Shown here piece after piece: positions 24,854 to 33,701 of a DNA stretch of 64,000 nucleotides. The first letter of the stretch is position 1; every line of letters starts with the position of its first letter. This DNA is from CAYRSS01 sp964426945 (GTDB taxonomy: Bacteria; Planctomycetota; Phycisphaerae; UBA1845), in the NCBI GenBank assembly GCA_964426945.1, contig CAYRSS010000008.1, positions 55,196-119,195 of the forward strand, read 5' to 3'. The translations under genes were made by a program, and so were the position numbers. A model generated the notes under the pieces. That model searched no databases and had not been told where the DNA came from. It was given only the letters and a program-made list of their open reading frames with translations.

Positions 24854-24864
24854 ACGACGCGATC

Positions 24865-25851
24865 ATGAGTAACCCCAACGCCTCCGCGCCGAGCGCTGCC
24901 GAGCAAGCCTGCGCGATGATTCAGACCGGTCGCGTGATCGCAAACCGCGCGGTCTGTCGCGAGCACTTCCGCCTGACGGTTGAAGTGCCGACGCTGCCCG
25001 AGGTCCGCCCGGGGCAGTTTGCGCACGTTTCGCCCGCGGCCGAGTCGGCGCTTCGCGAACCTTGCTACTGGGACCAGGGTGAAGCGTTGCCCGACCTGTC
25101 GGCGTGGCGTCAGACGTTCGAGTCGCCCATGCTGCGCCGGGCGTACAGCGTGGTGGCCGTCGAGCGCGGCGGCGCGGTGGTGCGCTTTGACATCATCCAT
25201 CGGGTCGTTGGCAAGGCGACGCATTGGCTGGCCGGGCTGCGGCCGGGCGACGAAGTCAGCGTGCTCGGCCCGCTGGGCAACGCCTTCCCCATCTCGGCGA
25301 CAAAGCAGCACGCGTGGATGATCGGCGGGGGGGTCGGCGTGCCGCCGATGCTGATGCTCGCCGGGGCCCTGACGGCGGCGAAGCGCGAAGCGGTCGCGCT
25401 CTGCGGCGCGCAGTCTTCCGACCTGTTTTGTTTCGCGCTCGATCCGGGCATTTTGCCCGACGGGCGCGCCTTGCGCGCGACAATGACCGGTCGCGAGTTC
25501 GCCGCGGCAGGGGTCGCCACGGTGCTGAGCACCGATGACGGTTCACTCGGCTTCCCGGGCCATATCGGCGCGGCACTCTCTGCGTATCACGTTGCGAACC
25601 CTGTTCCGGCGGAGGATCTCGTGCTCTACGCCTGCGGTCCGGAGCGCATGCTGCGATTCGTCGCTGAATACGCCGTGGCCCGCGGCATCGAGTGCTGGTT
25701 GTGCATGGAGCGGGCGATGGCCTGCGGCATGGGCACCTGCCAGTCCTGCGTGGTGCCCGTGCATGACGCGGCGGCGGTGGAGGGCTGGCGGTACGAACTG
25801 TGCTGCACAGCCGGACCGATCTTCGACGCCGGTCGGGTTATCTGGGGCTAG
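24865..25851 (+). CDS. pyrK: PyrK-like dihydroorotate dehydrogenase electron-transfer flavoprotein
   Basis: A 328-residue FAD/2Fe-2S protein of the PyrK type, which links dihydroorotate dehydrogenase B to NAD. A flavin barrel (VRPGQFAHVSP, later RRAYSVVAVE, about residues 45-115) is followed by a nucleotide-binding fold (MIGGGVGVPPMLML, about 153; YACGPERML). The C-terminal cluster motif is CLCMERAMACGMGTCQSC read as C..C....C....C..C, with CCTAGPIFDAGRVIW at the end. I prefer ATG 24865 because the attenuator hairpin and T-run occupy 24811-24853; a GTG at 24802 in the same frame would place that structure inside the coding region. No pyrD lies next to it. Confidence in family is high; partner unknown. 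Confidence 0.85.
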   Translation: MSNPNASAPSAAEQACAMIQTGRVIANRAVCREHFRLTVEVPTLPEVRPGQFAHVSPAAESALREPCYWDQGEALPDLSAWRQTFESPMLRRAYSVVAVERGGAVVRFDIIHRVVGKATHWLAGLRPGDEVSVLGPLGNAFPISATKQHAWMIGGGVGVPPMLMLAGALTAAKREAVALCGAQSSDLFCFALDPGILPDGRALRATMTGREFAAAGVATVLSTDDGSLGFPGHIGAALSAYHVANPVPAEDLVLYACGPERMLRFVAEYAVARGIECWLCMERAMACGMGTCQSCVVPVHDAAAVEGWRYELCCTAGPIFDAGRVIWG

Positions 25852-25866
25852 GCCTGATCCGGGCGT

Positions 25867-26475
25867 TTAATCGGGCGGCGCTTCGGGCGGACGCTGCCAG
25901 CACGCCGCGCAGCGCGGTTCATAGCTTTCCGGACCGCCGACGAGGTTGCTCCCGACGATCGGCGTGAGCCGCTGGGTGTGGTCGGCCGGGGCGCCGCATC
26001 GGCCGCATGCGGCGAACTGCCGCGACACCTGCGTCGCCCCGCGGCGCAGTGCCTCGACGACGCCGAAGGGCCTTCCCCAACTGTCCAGATCGAGGCCGGT
26101 CAGGCAAACACAAACGCTCATCCCCGCCAGGCGGTCGACCACCTCGGCGAGCCCCTCGTCAAAGAAGTGCGCCTCGTCGATCGCGCAGAACACCGTCCCG
26201 CGCGGCACGCCGCGGGCGATCTCGCCGGATGCGGCCACTGCCCGGCAGGCCACCGTGTCGCCGTGATGGGCGACGATGCGATCCGGGCGGTATCGCCGGT
26301 CGAGCGCGTGCTTGAAGGAACAGACCCCTTGCGTACCGGCGGCGCGAATGCGGTCGAGCAGCAGCGTCGTCTTGCCGCTGAACATGCAGCCAAGGATCAG
26401 TTCGACCGTCCCGCGCGGGGTTCCGGGGCGCGTGGTGTTGGGAGGGACTTCGGGCTTCGCGTTCGCGACGTCCAT
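25867..26475 (-). CDS. tdk: Thymidine kinase (type II, tetrameric)
   Basis: A 202-residue salvage enzyme that phosphorylates thymidine with ATP. The P-loop is GCMFSGKTT (about residue 29), the Mg/lid motif FCAIDEAHFF (about 96) includes the catalytic Glu region, GLDLDSWGRPFG is the family nucleoside-binding motif, and a structural zinc site is formed by CGRC and CAAC (about 160-163 and 190-193). The N-terminal 20 residues are a proline-rich extension. It is convergent with the PyrK-like gene (15 bp between stops) and lies 92 bp downstream of the VanZ gene on the same strand. Confidence 0.95.
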   Translation of the reverse strand: MDVANAKPEVPPNTTRPGTPRGTVELILGCMFSGKTTLLLDRIRAAGTQGVCSFKHALDRRYRPDRIVAHHGDTVACRAVAASGEIARGVPRGTVFCAIDEAHFFDEGLAEVVDRLAGMSVCVCLTGLDLDSWGRPFGVVEALRRGATQVSRQFAACGRCGAPADHTQRLTPIVGSNLVGGPESYEPRCAACWQRPPEAPPD

Positions 26476-26567
26476 GTGGGGATTGTGCGCGGCGCGGCCC
26501 GGATCGCAACGCCCCGCGCGGCGAACGTCCGTTCCCAGCTTCGCCAGAGGCTGTGAATTGTCGGGAG

Positions 26568-27950
26568 TTACACCGCGGGTTGCGGCGTGCGGCCGCTCCG
26601 CAGCAGGACATACAGCCGCGTCGCCGCGATGGCGGAGCTCATCGCCAGAATCGGGACGGTCAGGTCGATCACGCCGTTCAGCGGCAGCCGGCTCCAGACG
26701 TGCACCGTCGCCGCCGCCACCGCAAGCGCCGCGCCGGGCAGCAGCAAGGTGCGCCATCCAGCGCGCCGCAGCACCACCACCAGCGTCGCCGCCATCAGCC
26801 CGTAGCGCAGCGCATCGGCCATCATGCTCCATGCTGCACAGAGCATCGACCCGCGCCACAACGACTCGAAAGGGACCGCCCACGCTGGCGTGCCTGTCGA
26901 GGGCAGCGCGGTCCGCGGTGAAGCCAGGAGCCAGATCGTAGCGATCTGCACACCCAGCGCCGCGAGCAGCAGGGCGGTCGGCGCGGCAATCCGTGGCCGC
27001 TCGGCCCACGCGCCGGGCTGGCGTCGATTGGCCACCATAACCCCGGCGAGAACGCCGATCACCACACCGACGCAGCGCAGCACGATCGCCGCCAGCTCGA
27101 ACACGTGCGACCGCACGAAGAGCTGGAGGACCTCGATCACGATGACCAGCGCCGCCCCCTGTGCCAGCACCCCGGCGGCCCGCAGCCGCGGGCGATCTCC
27201 CGCCTCGGCGCGGCCGAGCAGCGCGAAGTACGCCCAGAGCCCGAACCACGACGCTTCCACCAGTTCGCGCAGCCAGGCCTGCGAGAACGTACCCCGCGGC
27301 AGCGCCGACCATTCCGCAAGGCGGAACGCGCGGGCCAGGCTCTCGGGCTTGGTCAGCACATCAAAGGGTGCCAGACTCCACGCGGCCAGCGCCGTGCCGA
27401 GCGCGAGCGCCAGCGACCGGAACGGCCGGCAGCGCAACTCGATCGCGGCGGCGGCGACGATCGCCCGCCCCGCCGGCCACAGGCCGCGCGACAGGAGCGA
27501 GCCGGCCAGGCTTCCCGCGGCGTTGAGCGCCACATCGGTCAGGGACGGCACCCGCAGCGGCACCGCGTGCTGAAGCCACTCCGCCATCAGGCTCACGAGC
27601 GTTCCCAGCACCGTCGCCGCCATCGCAGCAATCAGCAGGGAACGTCGCCGCAGGGCGGCAGTCGCCGCCAGGGCGAATCCCACGGGAAGGTACACAACCA
27701 GGTTGGTGATCACGTCCTCCACGCCCGCTCGCTCAAAGCGCATCGCCGCGACGTCGCCGATGTGCAGCGTCGCGAGCCGCGCGGAGTCGAAGTTGAGCGG
27801 CAGCAGGGAGCCGTAGAGCACACCAACCGCCACCAGCGCCGCCCACCACCACGACAGCCCGGCTGCCTCGCGATACGCGCGATCGCGGATCCCGGGTTCG
27901 CCGGTGGGTGTCGTGGTGTCTGCGGTCGGGTGAGCCAAACTCAGGGGCAT
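26568..27950 (-). CDS. Double VanZ-domain membrane protein
   Basis: A 460-residue polytopic membrane protein with about eleven hydrophobic helices. The first half is a clear VanZ domain: GSLLPLNF, VITNLVVYLPVGFAL, then EWLQHAVPLRVPSLTDVALN (the ExxQ...R..S..D...N signature). The second half repeats the layout (SLAPFDV, WAYFALLG, IEVLQLFVRSHVFELAAIVL) in more diverged form. VanZ proteins are linked to glycopeptide resistance in enterococci, but most bacterial homologues have no known role. The gene is alone, with only tdk downstream. Confidence 0.85.
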   Translation of the reverse strand: MPLSLAHPTADTTTPTGEPGIRDRAYREAAGLSWWWAALVAVGVLYGSLLPLNFDSARLATLHIGDVAAMRFERAGVEDVITNLVVYLPVGFALAATAALRRRSLLIAAMAATVLGTLVSLMAEWLQHAVPLRVPSLTDVALNAAGSLAGSLLSRGLWPAGRAIVAAAAIELRCRPFRSLALALGTALAAWSLAPFDVLTKPESLARAFRLAEWSALPRGTFSQAWLRELVEASWFGLWAYFALLGRAEAGDRPRLRAAGVLAQGAALVIVIEVLQLFVRSHVFELAAIVLRCVGVVIGVLAGVMVANRRQPGAWAERPRIAAPTALLLAALGVQIATIWLLASPRTALPSTGTPAWAVPFESLWRGSMLCAAWSMMADALRYGLMAATLVVVLRRAGWRTLLLPGAALAVAAATVHVWSRLPLNGVIDLTVPILAMSSAIAATRLYVLLRSGRTPQPAV

Positions 27951-28332
27951 GGCGTTTCTCTCCCTCGGGGCAGCACAGGCCGCCTGGTCCGATCAACCGC
28001 GCGTTCGCCTGCATCGCGCGTCAGGCGCAGCGTGGTGCGTGGATGACTGGCAGGCGCCATCCCACTTTGCTGTGTCCGGGTGCCGCCGAGCGCTGGCGCT
28101 GCGGCGACCGATAGTTCTCGCGGCCCGCGGCGCGGCCACAGGGGATTTGCGGACTTTACCGGCGTGGACGATCTCCGCACAATGGCGACCGGGGCTCCGC
28201 GGGCGGTGTGATCAGAGGGGCGTGTCGCCTGTGATCCGCGCGCGGGGACGTGCGGCGGCGCGGAGGTCCGGATAACCGCGTCGAGCCGCGCGTCGCGACG
28301 TTCGTCAGCGTCGCCGCCCCGGGAGGACGGCC
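27951..28332. other. 382-bp divergent intergenic region
   Basis: Lies between the minus-strand VanZ gene and the plus-strand MDR gene. I see no gene, repeat or clear promoter hexamers. The only supported signal is the GGGAGG ribosome binding site of the MDR gene (28321-28326). Confidence 0.5.
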
Positions 28333-29358
28333 GTGAAAGCAACGATCATCCGCCGCTTCGGCGGCCCCGAAGTGCTCGAATCCGCCGAGGTGGCTCCCCC
28401 GAGCCCGGGCGAGGGCGAGGTGCTCATCCAGGTCGCCACCTGCGGCATCAACCGCTACGACTTGTATCTGCGCATGGGCGCCCTGTTCACCGACATCGCC
28501 ATGCCGCACGTGATGGGCGCGGACGTGGCCGGGCGGATTGCCGCCGTCGGTCCGGGCGTGACCGGTTTTCGCGAGGGCGATGCGGTGATCGCCGCGCCCG
28601 GCTATCCGACCGAGCCCGCCGACTGGGACATCCGCCCCGAGAACGCAGCGCCCAGCTTTGAAGTGACCGGCTCGCACGCCTGGGGCGGCAACGCGGAGTA
28701 CATGCGCATGCCCGCCCGGTTCGTGCTGCCCGATGACACGGGGTTGCCGCCCACGCAGGTTGCGGCGATGCCGCTGGTGCTGATGACGGCCGTGCACGCG
28801 GTCGAGACGCTGGGCGGTGTGAAGTCGGGGCAGCGGGTGCTGGTGCAGGCGGGGATGTCAGGCAGCGGCAATGCCTGCGTTCAACTGGCCCGGGCGCTGG
28901 GCGCCCGCGTGGCCACGACCGTCGGCTCGCCCGACAAGGTCGAGCCCGCCCGTTGCAGCGGCGCCGAGCTGGTCATCAATCACCGCGAGGAGAACTTCGT
29001 CGAGCGCGTGCAGGACTGGACCGACGGGCTCGGCGTGGATGTCGTGATCGACAACGTCGGGGCGAGCGTCTTTGAGTCCAACCTCGACGCGCTGCGTCCG
29101 GGCGGGACGTTTGTGAACTTCGGCCTCGTCGGCGGCATCAAGGCCACCTTGAACATCCGGAATCTCTTCTTCCGGCGGCATCAGCTCAAGGGATCGTTCA
29201 TGGGCGGCATGGATGAACTTCGCCGCGGGATTGCACTGCTGCGTGACGGCAAGATCAAGGCGGTGATCGATCGCGAGTACCCCCTCGCCGACGCGGCTGA
29301 GGCGCACCGCTATATCGAGTCGCGCGCGGTGAAGGGCAAGGTCGTACTCATTCCTTGA
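28333..29358 (+). CDS. Zinc-independent MDR oxidoreductase (quinone reductase-like)
   Basis: A 341-residue NADPH-dependent medium-chain dehydrogenase/reductase, probably a quinone oxidoreductase or enoyl reductase. The N-terminal GroES-like domain reads MKATIIRRFGGPEVLE, GINRYDLYLR, MGADVAGRIAAVGPGV. The nucleotide-binding fold follows near residue 175 (VLVQAGMSGSGNACVQLA, a variant of the usual GAxGGVG loop), and VDVVIDNVG near 236. The catalytic and structural zinc cysteines of alcohol dehydrogenases are absent. The start is GTG with GGGAGG 6 bases upstream. It is convergent with the pilus operon, 21 bp apart. Confidence 0.9.
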   Translation: MKATIIRRFGGPEVLESAEVAPPSPGEGEVLIQVATCGINRYDLYLRMGALFTDIAMPHVMGADVAGRIAAVGPGVTGFREGDAVIAAPGYPTEPADWDIRPENAAPSFEVTGSHAWGGNAEYMRMPARFVLPDDTGLPPTQVAAMPLVLMTAVHAVETLGGVKSGQRVLVQAGMSGSGNACVQLARALGARVATTVGSPDKVEPARCSGAELVINHREENFVERVQDWTDGLGVDVVIDNVGASVFESNLDALRPGGTFVNFGLVGGIKATLNIRNLFFRRHQLKGSFMGGMDELRRGIALLRDGKIKAVIDREYPLADAAEAHRYIESRAVKGKVVLIP

Positions 29359-29379
29359 TCGCCGCGAGGTCTGTCCCGT

Positions 29380-30183
29380 CTACCTCAGCAGCGCACGCAG
29401 CAGCCCGCCGACCAGTCCCTCTTCCGGCTCGACAGGTTCCGTGGCGGTGGCCTCCGTCTTGCCGCCGTCTTCGGTGGGGGTCTCGCCCTTGGCCGGCTCT
29501 GTGGGGGTCTCGTTCGTGCCGATCTCGCCTCCCTTGCCGTCCTCGGTCGGCTCCTCGGTTCTGGTACCGCCGGAAGCCCCGATGTCTGCTGGCGCGACGC
29601 CGTCGGTCTCCGCCGATCGCTCGCGCGCCGGTGCCGCGTTGACGGTGTCTTCGTACATCGGGCCGACGTTCACGCCGCCGGTGCCGGCCCCCATTTTCGC
29701 TTCCACGCGCAGGCGGCCGAGACCCAGCACGATACCACCGCCCTGGATGGCAGACCCGTACGGGTCAAACCCCACGGCCGACACGTCCTCGAAGCTGGCG
29801 AGCAGGATGTCAGCGCCGCGATCGGGGTCCGCTCCCAGCTCGACCACCATCCGCCTGCGCGGCATCAGCGGGTCCTGCATCACCGCCCAGGCCGGCGGAT
29901 CTGCGCTGGTGTCGATGTACCAGGCCGCGTAGCGGTCCTTCGTGGTGTCGAAGACCACCAGCGTGTACGTTCGCATGCGGATCGCTTCGGAACGGGCGAG
30001 CTTGAGATCGGCCACGAGCACGTCCACCGCGCCGCGCAGCCGCTGCCGCTGCAGTGCCTCGGCCACGCGCGGCTGGGCGATCACCAGAATCGTGGTCATC
30101 ACCGCGATGACGATGACCACTTCCATGAGCGAGAACGCCCGGGTCCGGTCTGATCGCAAGCGGTCGCGCCGCGCGGTGGTCAT
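29380..30183 (-). CDS. GspH-like minor pseudopilin with long acidic C-terminal tail
   Basis: A 267-residue prepilin. Basic leader, then RAFSLMEVVIVIAVMT with cleavage before Phe (Ala at -1) and Glu at +5. The globular part (about residues 40-175) includes ADLKLARSEAIRMRTYTLVVFDTTKDRY, as in GspH/FimT. The last about 90 residues are rich in Glu, Thr, Pro and Gly (for example TEEPTEDGKGGEIGTNETP), ending in a small amphipathic helix (LVGGLLRALLR), which is unusual for this family. The ATG at 30183 overlaps the preceding gene by ATGA. It is the last gene of the operon. Confidence 0.85.
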   Translation of the reverse strand: MTTARRDRLRSDRTRAFSLMEVVIVIAVMTTILVIAQPRVAEALQRQRLRGAVDVLVADLKLARSEAIRMRTYTLVVFDTTKDRYAAWYIDTSADPPAWAVMQDPLMPRRRMVVELGADPDRGADILLASFEDVSAVGFDPYGSAIQGGGIVLGLGRLRVEAKMGAGTGGVNVGPMYEDTVNAAPARERSAETDGVAPADIGASGGTRTEEPTEDGKGGEIGTNETPTEPAKGETPTEDGGKTEATATEPVEPEEGLVGGLLRALLR

Positions 30184-31427
30184 GGCAGGATCTCCCGGAA
30201 TGAGCCCTGGACGAGATGCAGCCGGCCGTCGGTGAAGCCGATCGGCACGTCGGTACGCAGCCGAGCGTCGTCGTCGATCGAGATGGCCGAGTCGATGCTC
30301 GCCGATCTGCACAGCAGGCAACCCCGGAGCAGCCAATTCGACGTGCGAAGCGTGTTGGTCTTGGCCGAGGATATGGCCAGCCCGTTGATCGCCGTACGAA
30401 GTTGGTCGGTCATGTCTCCATCCCCGTTGAGATCGCGTGCCAGGTCGCTCTCCCTCAGGCCGACGTCGAGGTTGAGATCTACCGCTCCATCCGCGGCGTC
30501 GATGATGAGTGTCGGGTGCCCAAAGGCGGCCGACTCGAGCACCAGCCCCTTGCCAAACTGGATCGTCCGCGTGCCTGACGCCCGGATGATGAGCGTGCCC
30601 TTGATGTGGACGTTTTCGATCAGCACATCGAGTGTGCCGGCGTTGATCAGGTACAGCCCTTCGGCGTTGGGTGTACCCGCGGAGTTCGCCTCCGACGTGG
30701 CGCTGACCGCCCTCACTTCGTAGCCGCCGCCGCTCATGTCGGGAAGCGCCGTGGCCTTGGCGGCCAGCGCGGTGAGGTCTATCGTCGGCCGCGCCACAGG
30801 CGCCGCGAGGATGTTTGCGGGCGACAGCCCGACGCCCACCAACCCCAACGGCGCCACGTCGAACCGGCCGTCTTTGGTCGCGGTGATGGTGAGCGGGAGC
30901 AGGGCCTTCGAGATCGAGCTCGTCGCGTACAACGGCCCGGCTACTTCCGTCGGCGCGGTACCGAGATGAATCGAGCTGGTGGCGTTAATGGCATGGCTGA
31001 GGATCGGGGCCGGACCGGGTCCGGCGAGCGCTTCGAAACGCCTTACCGTCCGGCCGGTCTTGACGGTGATGGACATCCTCACGAGTTGATTGTCGGCGTC
31101 AGCCAGGTTCCCGTCGGCATCGCTGAGTGCCACGGTGACGCCGCCGGCCGATCCGACCTGGAAAGCTGTCGTCGCCCCCGCGTAGCGCGTCCGCCACGAG
31201 GCGTCCGTCCCGGCGGTCATCAGCACCCATTCCAGCGCGCTGCGGGCCAGCAGCCGCCCCTGCTCGAGCGACGCCGCGTCGGCAGCCATGCGGCGCTCCA
31301 GGCGCTGCCGCTGCACGAGGCTCGTGCCCGCCGCGACGATCAGCAGCCCCAGGAACAGCGTGGTGGCATAGAGGGCCACGCCCCGGCGTCTCCACCGCGC
31401 CGTTGATAGGGTACGGCGGTCAGTCAT
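30180..31427 (-). CDS. GspK/PilX-like pseudopilus protein
   Basis: A 415-residue protein with an N-terminal prepilin-like segment RRRGVALYATTLFLGLLIV that lacks Glu+5, as is typical of GspK. A helix with AASLEQGRLLARSALEWVLM resembles the GspK/PilX start. The rest is a large beta-rich domain (right-handed-helix-like pattern SSIHLGTAPTEVAGPLYATS, LYLINAGTLDVLIENV), suggesting a surface-exposed or tip domain. It has one calcium-loop-like motif (DLNGDGDMTD). Overlap with the upstream minor pilin gene is 8 bp. GspK by position is inferred; the C-terminal domain is unlike classical GspK. Confidence 0.75.
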   Translation of the reverse strand: MTDRRTLSTARWRRRGVALYATTLFLGLLIVAAGTSLVQRQRLERRMAADAASLEQGRLLARSALEWVLMTAGTDASWRTRYAGATTAFQVGSAGGVTVALSDADGNLADADNQLVRMSITVKTGRTVRRFEALAGPGPAPILSHAINATSSIHLGTAPTEVAGPLYATSSISKALLPLTITATKDGRFDVAPLGLVGVGLSPANILAAPVARPTIDLTALAAKATALPDMSGGGYEVRAVSATSEANSAGTPNAEGLYLINAGTLDVLIENVHIKGTLIIRASGTRTIQFGKGLVLESAAFGHPTLIIDAADGAVDLNLDVGLRESDLARDLNGDGDMTDQLRTAINGLAISSAKTNTLRTSNWLLRGCLLCRSASIDSAISIDDDARLRTDVPIGFTDGRLHLVQGSFREILP

Positions 31428-31959
31428 CGGTATACCTCGCGCGAACGGCGACCAGCTCGGCCAGCGTTCGCTTGTTTTTCACCACGTACACACGAATGAG
31501 CTTGGCCGCTGTTGAGCCGTCCGTGCGAACGGTGGTCAGATCCGACTCCGCCACATTGAAGACTTCCACCCTTCGGCGGAATCCACGGTAGCGCTCGACG
31601 TCGAGGAACGATCCGTCGAAGGCCTGGGGCGGCCCCTCGTTGAGGCCGTGGTAATCGTCGACGTCGTCGAAGGTCGATCGCGACAATTCGCCGGTCTCTT
31701 TGCCGAAGGATCCGGGGGCCCGACCCGGCTCCTCGAAGGGCCTCGCCAGGATCTCGGTCATCAGTTCGTTGCACAGCGCCATGGCGTCGCCGCGCTGCGC
31801 GTCCATCAGCGCCCCGCGGGCGAACGACCCGTACAGGCTCATCCCCGCGGCCACGGCGGTGCCGAGGATGACTGTCGAGATCACAGCCTCGACGTAACTG
31901 AACGCGCGGCGGGCCGCGGCGCGCTTAGGAGCGGTTGCGGATGATCGTGGCATCGACAC
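31420..31959 (-). CDS. GspI/PilV-like minor pseudopilin
   Basis: A 179-residue prepilin with the segment RRAFSYVEAVISTVILGTAV: cleavage before Phe, Ala at -1, Glu at +5. The mature domain follows a helix (GDAMALCNELMTEILARP) typical of GspI/PilV minor pilins (ALxLAQxLxxEL). The start at 31959 (MSMPR) or 31953 (MPRS) cannot be decided. It overlaps the preceding gspJ-like gene by 35 bp. Confidence 0.85.
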   Translation of the reverse strand: MSMPRSSATAPKRAAARRAFSYVEAVISTVILGTAVAAGMSLYGSFARGALMDAQRGDAMALCNELMTEILARPFEEPGRAPGSFGKETGELSRSTFDDVDDYHGLNEGPPQAFDGSFLDVERYRGFRRRVEVFNVAESDLTTVRTDGSTAAKLIRVYVVKNKRTLAELVAVRARYTDD

Positions 31960-33061
31960 TCACTCCCATCAGCGGCGGGGCGTTGACACACACGGCACCT
32001 GCCCGGGCATCCATCGGCTGGTCACCTTCGATTCCGGTCACTTCCACGTACACCGCCGTCACCTTCGTACCGTCGGGGACTTCAGTGGGCTTCGTGGCGA
32101 CGTTGAACCGCCCGTAGACCAGCAGGCGTGCATCCGAGCTGAGTGGTGGCGTGCCGCTGTCCCAGGCCGCGCCGCGGTTGGCGGAGAACTTCGCGTGGCT
32201 CGCCGTGTTCGCCGTGCCGCTTGTCAGGGTGTCGAACGGAGCGAGGGCGACACCGGCGCGATCTGCAGCAATCACCACGGCATAGGTCGTCGCCGTCGCG
32301 AGCTGCGCATCCGCCGCGAGCGAAAGCTCATGCCATTGCGGTTCCGTCGTGAGGTTGCGAACGGCAATGCGCGTCGAATCGAGGGTGGTTGTCGTCGGGT
32401 TGCCGGCGGAGGTTGTGGTCAGCGAAAGCGAAACCTCACCGGGAGCCCCGGGCTTGACGGCCGCGAGTTGCACCGCCACGCGCGTGATGCGGCACCGCGT
32501 GGCGTCCTTCATCGCGGGTGTGAAGCACTGTGCGATCACCTGATTCGGGCTTAGTGCGAACTCAAACGAGTCGTAGGTCTGTCCGCCGCCGAGGTCGTGC
32601 CCCGCCAGGATCATCTCGTCGCCGTAGCCGCTCACGTTCTCGTTCGTGGGCTTGCGCAGGTCGACCGCAAGGGCAAAGTGTGTGCATGACTCCAGCAGGT
32701 TCGACGTCGTGAAGCCGCGATGCTCGCGCACCACCGGATCCCCGGGCATCCCTGCCCACGAGTAGCGGATGACCTCGGCGACCGAGTCGCCGTCCATGTC
32801 GGGGTGGGTGAAGGTGATGCTGGTTTCGGTCAGCTCGGAAATCGTCATGGCCGAACCGACCTCTTCGCGGAACCGCGCCAGGGCGAGCTGCGTCGTCTGC
32901 CGCGCCTTGGCAAGCCGTTCGAGCCCCGTGGCGCCGACCACCATGACACGCGCCGCCGCCACGACACTGCCGGTGATCACGACCATGATCACGATCGAGG
33001 CCGTCGTCTCGACGAGCGTCATGCCGCGTCGCGGCCACGATCTGCGTTGGTTCTTTGCCAC
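31925..33061 (-). CDS. GspJ-like minor pseudopilin, long form
   Basis: A 378-residue prepilin, larger than usual GspJ (about 200 residues). The leader peptide ends RRG and is followed by MTLVETTASIVIMVVITGSV (Met+1, Glu+5). A helix KARQTTQLALARFREEVGSA and a beta-strand with SITFTHPDMDGDSVAEVIRY match GspJ. The extra about 180 C-terminal residues contain a jelly-roll-like beta domain (VAVQLAAVKPGAPGEVSLSL, QWHELSLAADAQLATATTYAVVI) that may bind carbohydrate (inference). Spacing to the upstream gspG is 37 bp. Confidence 0.82.
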   Translation of the reverse strand: MAKNQRRSWPRRGMTLVETTASIVIMVVITGSVVAAARVMVVGATGLERLAKARQTTQLALARFREEVGSAMTISELTETSITFTHPDMDGDSVAEVIRYSWAGMPGDPVVREHRGFTTSNLLESCTHFALAVDLRKPTNENVSGYGDEMILAGHDLGGGQTYDSFEFALSPNQVIAQCFTPAMKDATRCRITRVAVQLAAVKPGAPGEVSLSLTTTSAGNPTTTTLDSTRIAVRNLTTEPQWHELSLAADAQLATATTYAVVIAADRAGVALAPFDTLTSGTANTASHAKFSANRGAAWDSGTPPLSSDARLLVYGRFNVATKPTEVPDGTKVTAVYVEVTGIEGDQPMDARAGAVCVNAPPLMGVSVDATIIRNRS

Positions 33062-33098
33062 GCGTCAGCCTCCGGCGACCGCGATGTCGCACGAGCGG

Positions 33099-33701
33099 TT
33101 ACTTCGGTTCGACTTCGCCGCCCAGCTCAATCGTGAGCGCCTTGCCCTGGGTTACCAGAGGATCAGCCACGACCGCCAGTCGATGGGCGGTGATGTCCTT
33201 TTCCGCCGCGTTGAGCCGGAAGTTCCCCGTGGCCAGCACCGCCACCCACCCCGTCGAGGCCGGCTCGGGCTCGTCATCGCCCACCGCGGCCTTCACCGCG
33301 ACCGTGTCGAGCCCGTTGAACGGATTCCGTGGAAACGGATTCCGAACGTACGGCCCGTAGATGTAGGGCGATCCGCCAATCGGCTGCACGTAGCCCTTGC
33401 GGTCGGAGTACTCGGTCAACTGGCGAACGAACATGGCGCCGTCGGCCTCGCCCGACTCCGGGTCGTAGCCGGGAAAGCGGCCGTGCTCCGCATAGTAGAT
33501 GTCGATCGCCTCGCGCACCGTCGCGACGGTCGATCGCAGGGCGTTGATCTCCGCCTGTCTGCCGGCGCGAGTGATCCGGGGCACCGCAATCGAGGCGATC
33601 ACGCCGATGATGACCACAACGATGACGAGCTCGACCAGCGAGAAGCCGCGGCGAGCGCGACGCGCGACGCCGACAGTCCGCTGTCCGGCTGAAGATCCCA
33701 T
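33099..33701 (-). CDS. gspG: GspG-type major pseudopilin, copy 1
   Basis: A 200-residue prepilin with RRGFSLVELVIVVVIIGVIA (Gly -1, Phe +1, Glu +5). A helix with REAIDIYYAEHGRFPG and the GspG-like PYVRNPFPRNPFNG calcium-loop region follow. It lies 176 bp downstream of a second gspG, and both share the same N-terminal helix almost residue for residue. The C-terminus is longer than in classical GspG (about 145 residues). As the main filament subunit it is expected to be highly expressed, but both copies stand in the same operon. Confidence 0.92.
   Translation of the reverse strand: MGSSAGQRTVGVARRARRGFSLVELVIVVVIIGVIASIAVPRITRAGRQAEINALRSTVATVREAIDIYYAEHGRFPGYDPESGEADGAMFVRQLTEYSDRKGYVQPIGGSPYIYGPYVRNPFPRNPFNGLDTVAVKAAVGDDEPEPASTGWVAVLATGNFRLNAAEKDITAHRLAVVADPLVTQGKALTIELGGEVEPK

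Larger units (their letters stand above)
24008..24864. other. 857-bp intergenic region with RNA elements
   Basis: No protein gene is supported. From left to right it holds the minus-strand structured RNA with its terminator (24124-24469), an AT-rich island in this GC-rich genome (24626-24664, containing TATAAGC and GATAATAGATTAAC), a plus-strand promoter (24696-24724) and a structured leader with an attenuator-like hairpin (24811-24853) before the PyrK-like gene. Confidence 0.7.
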
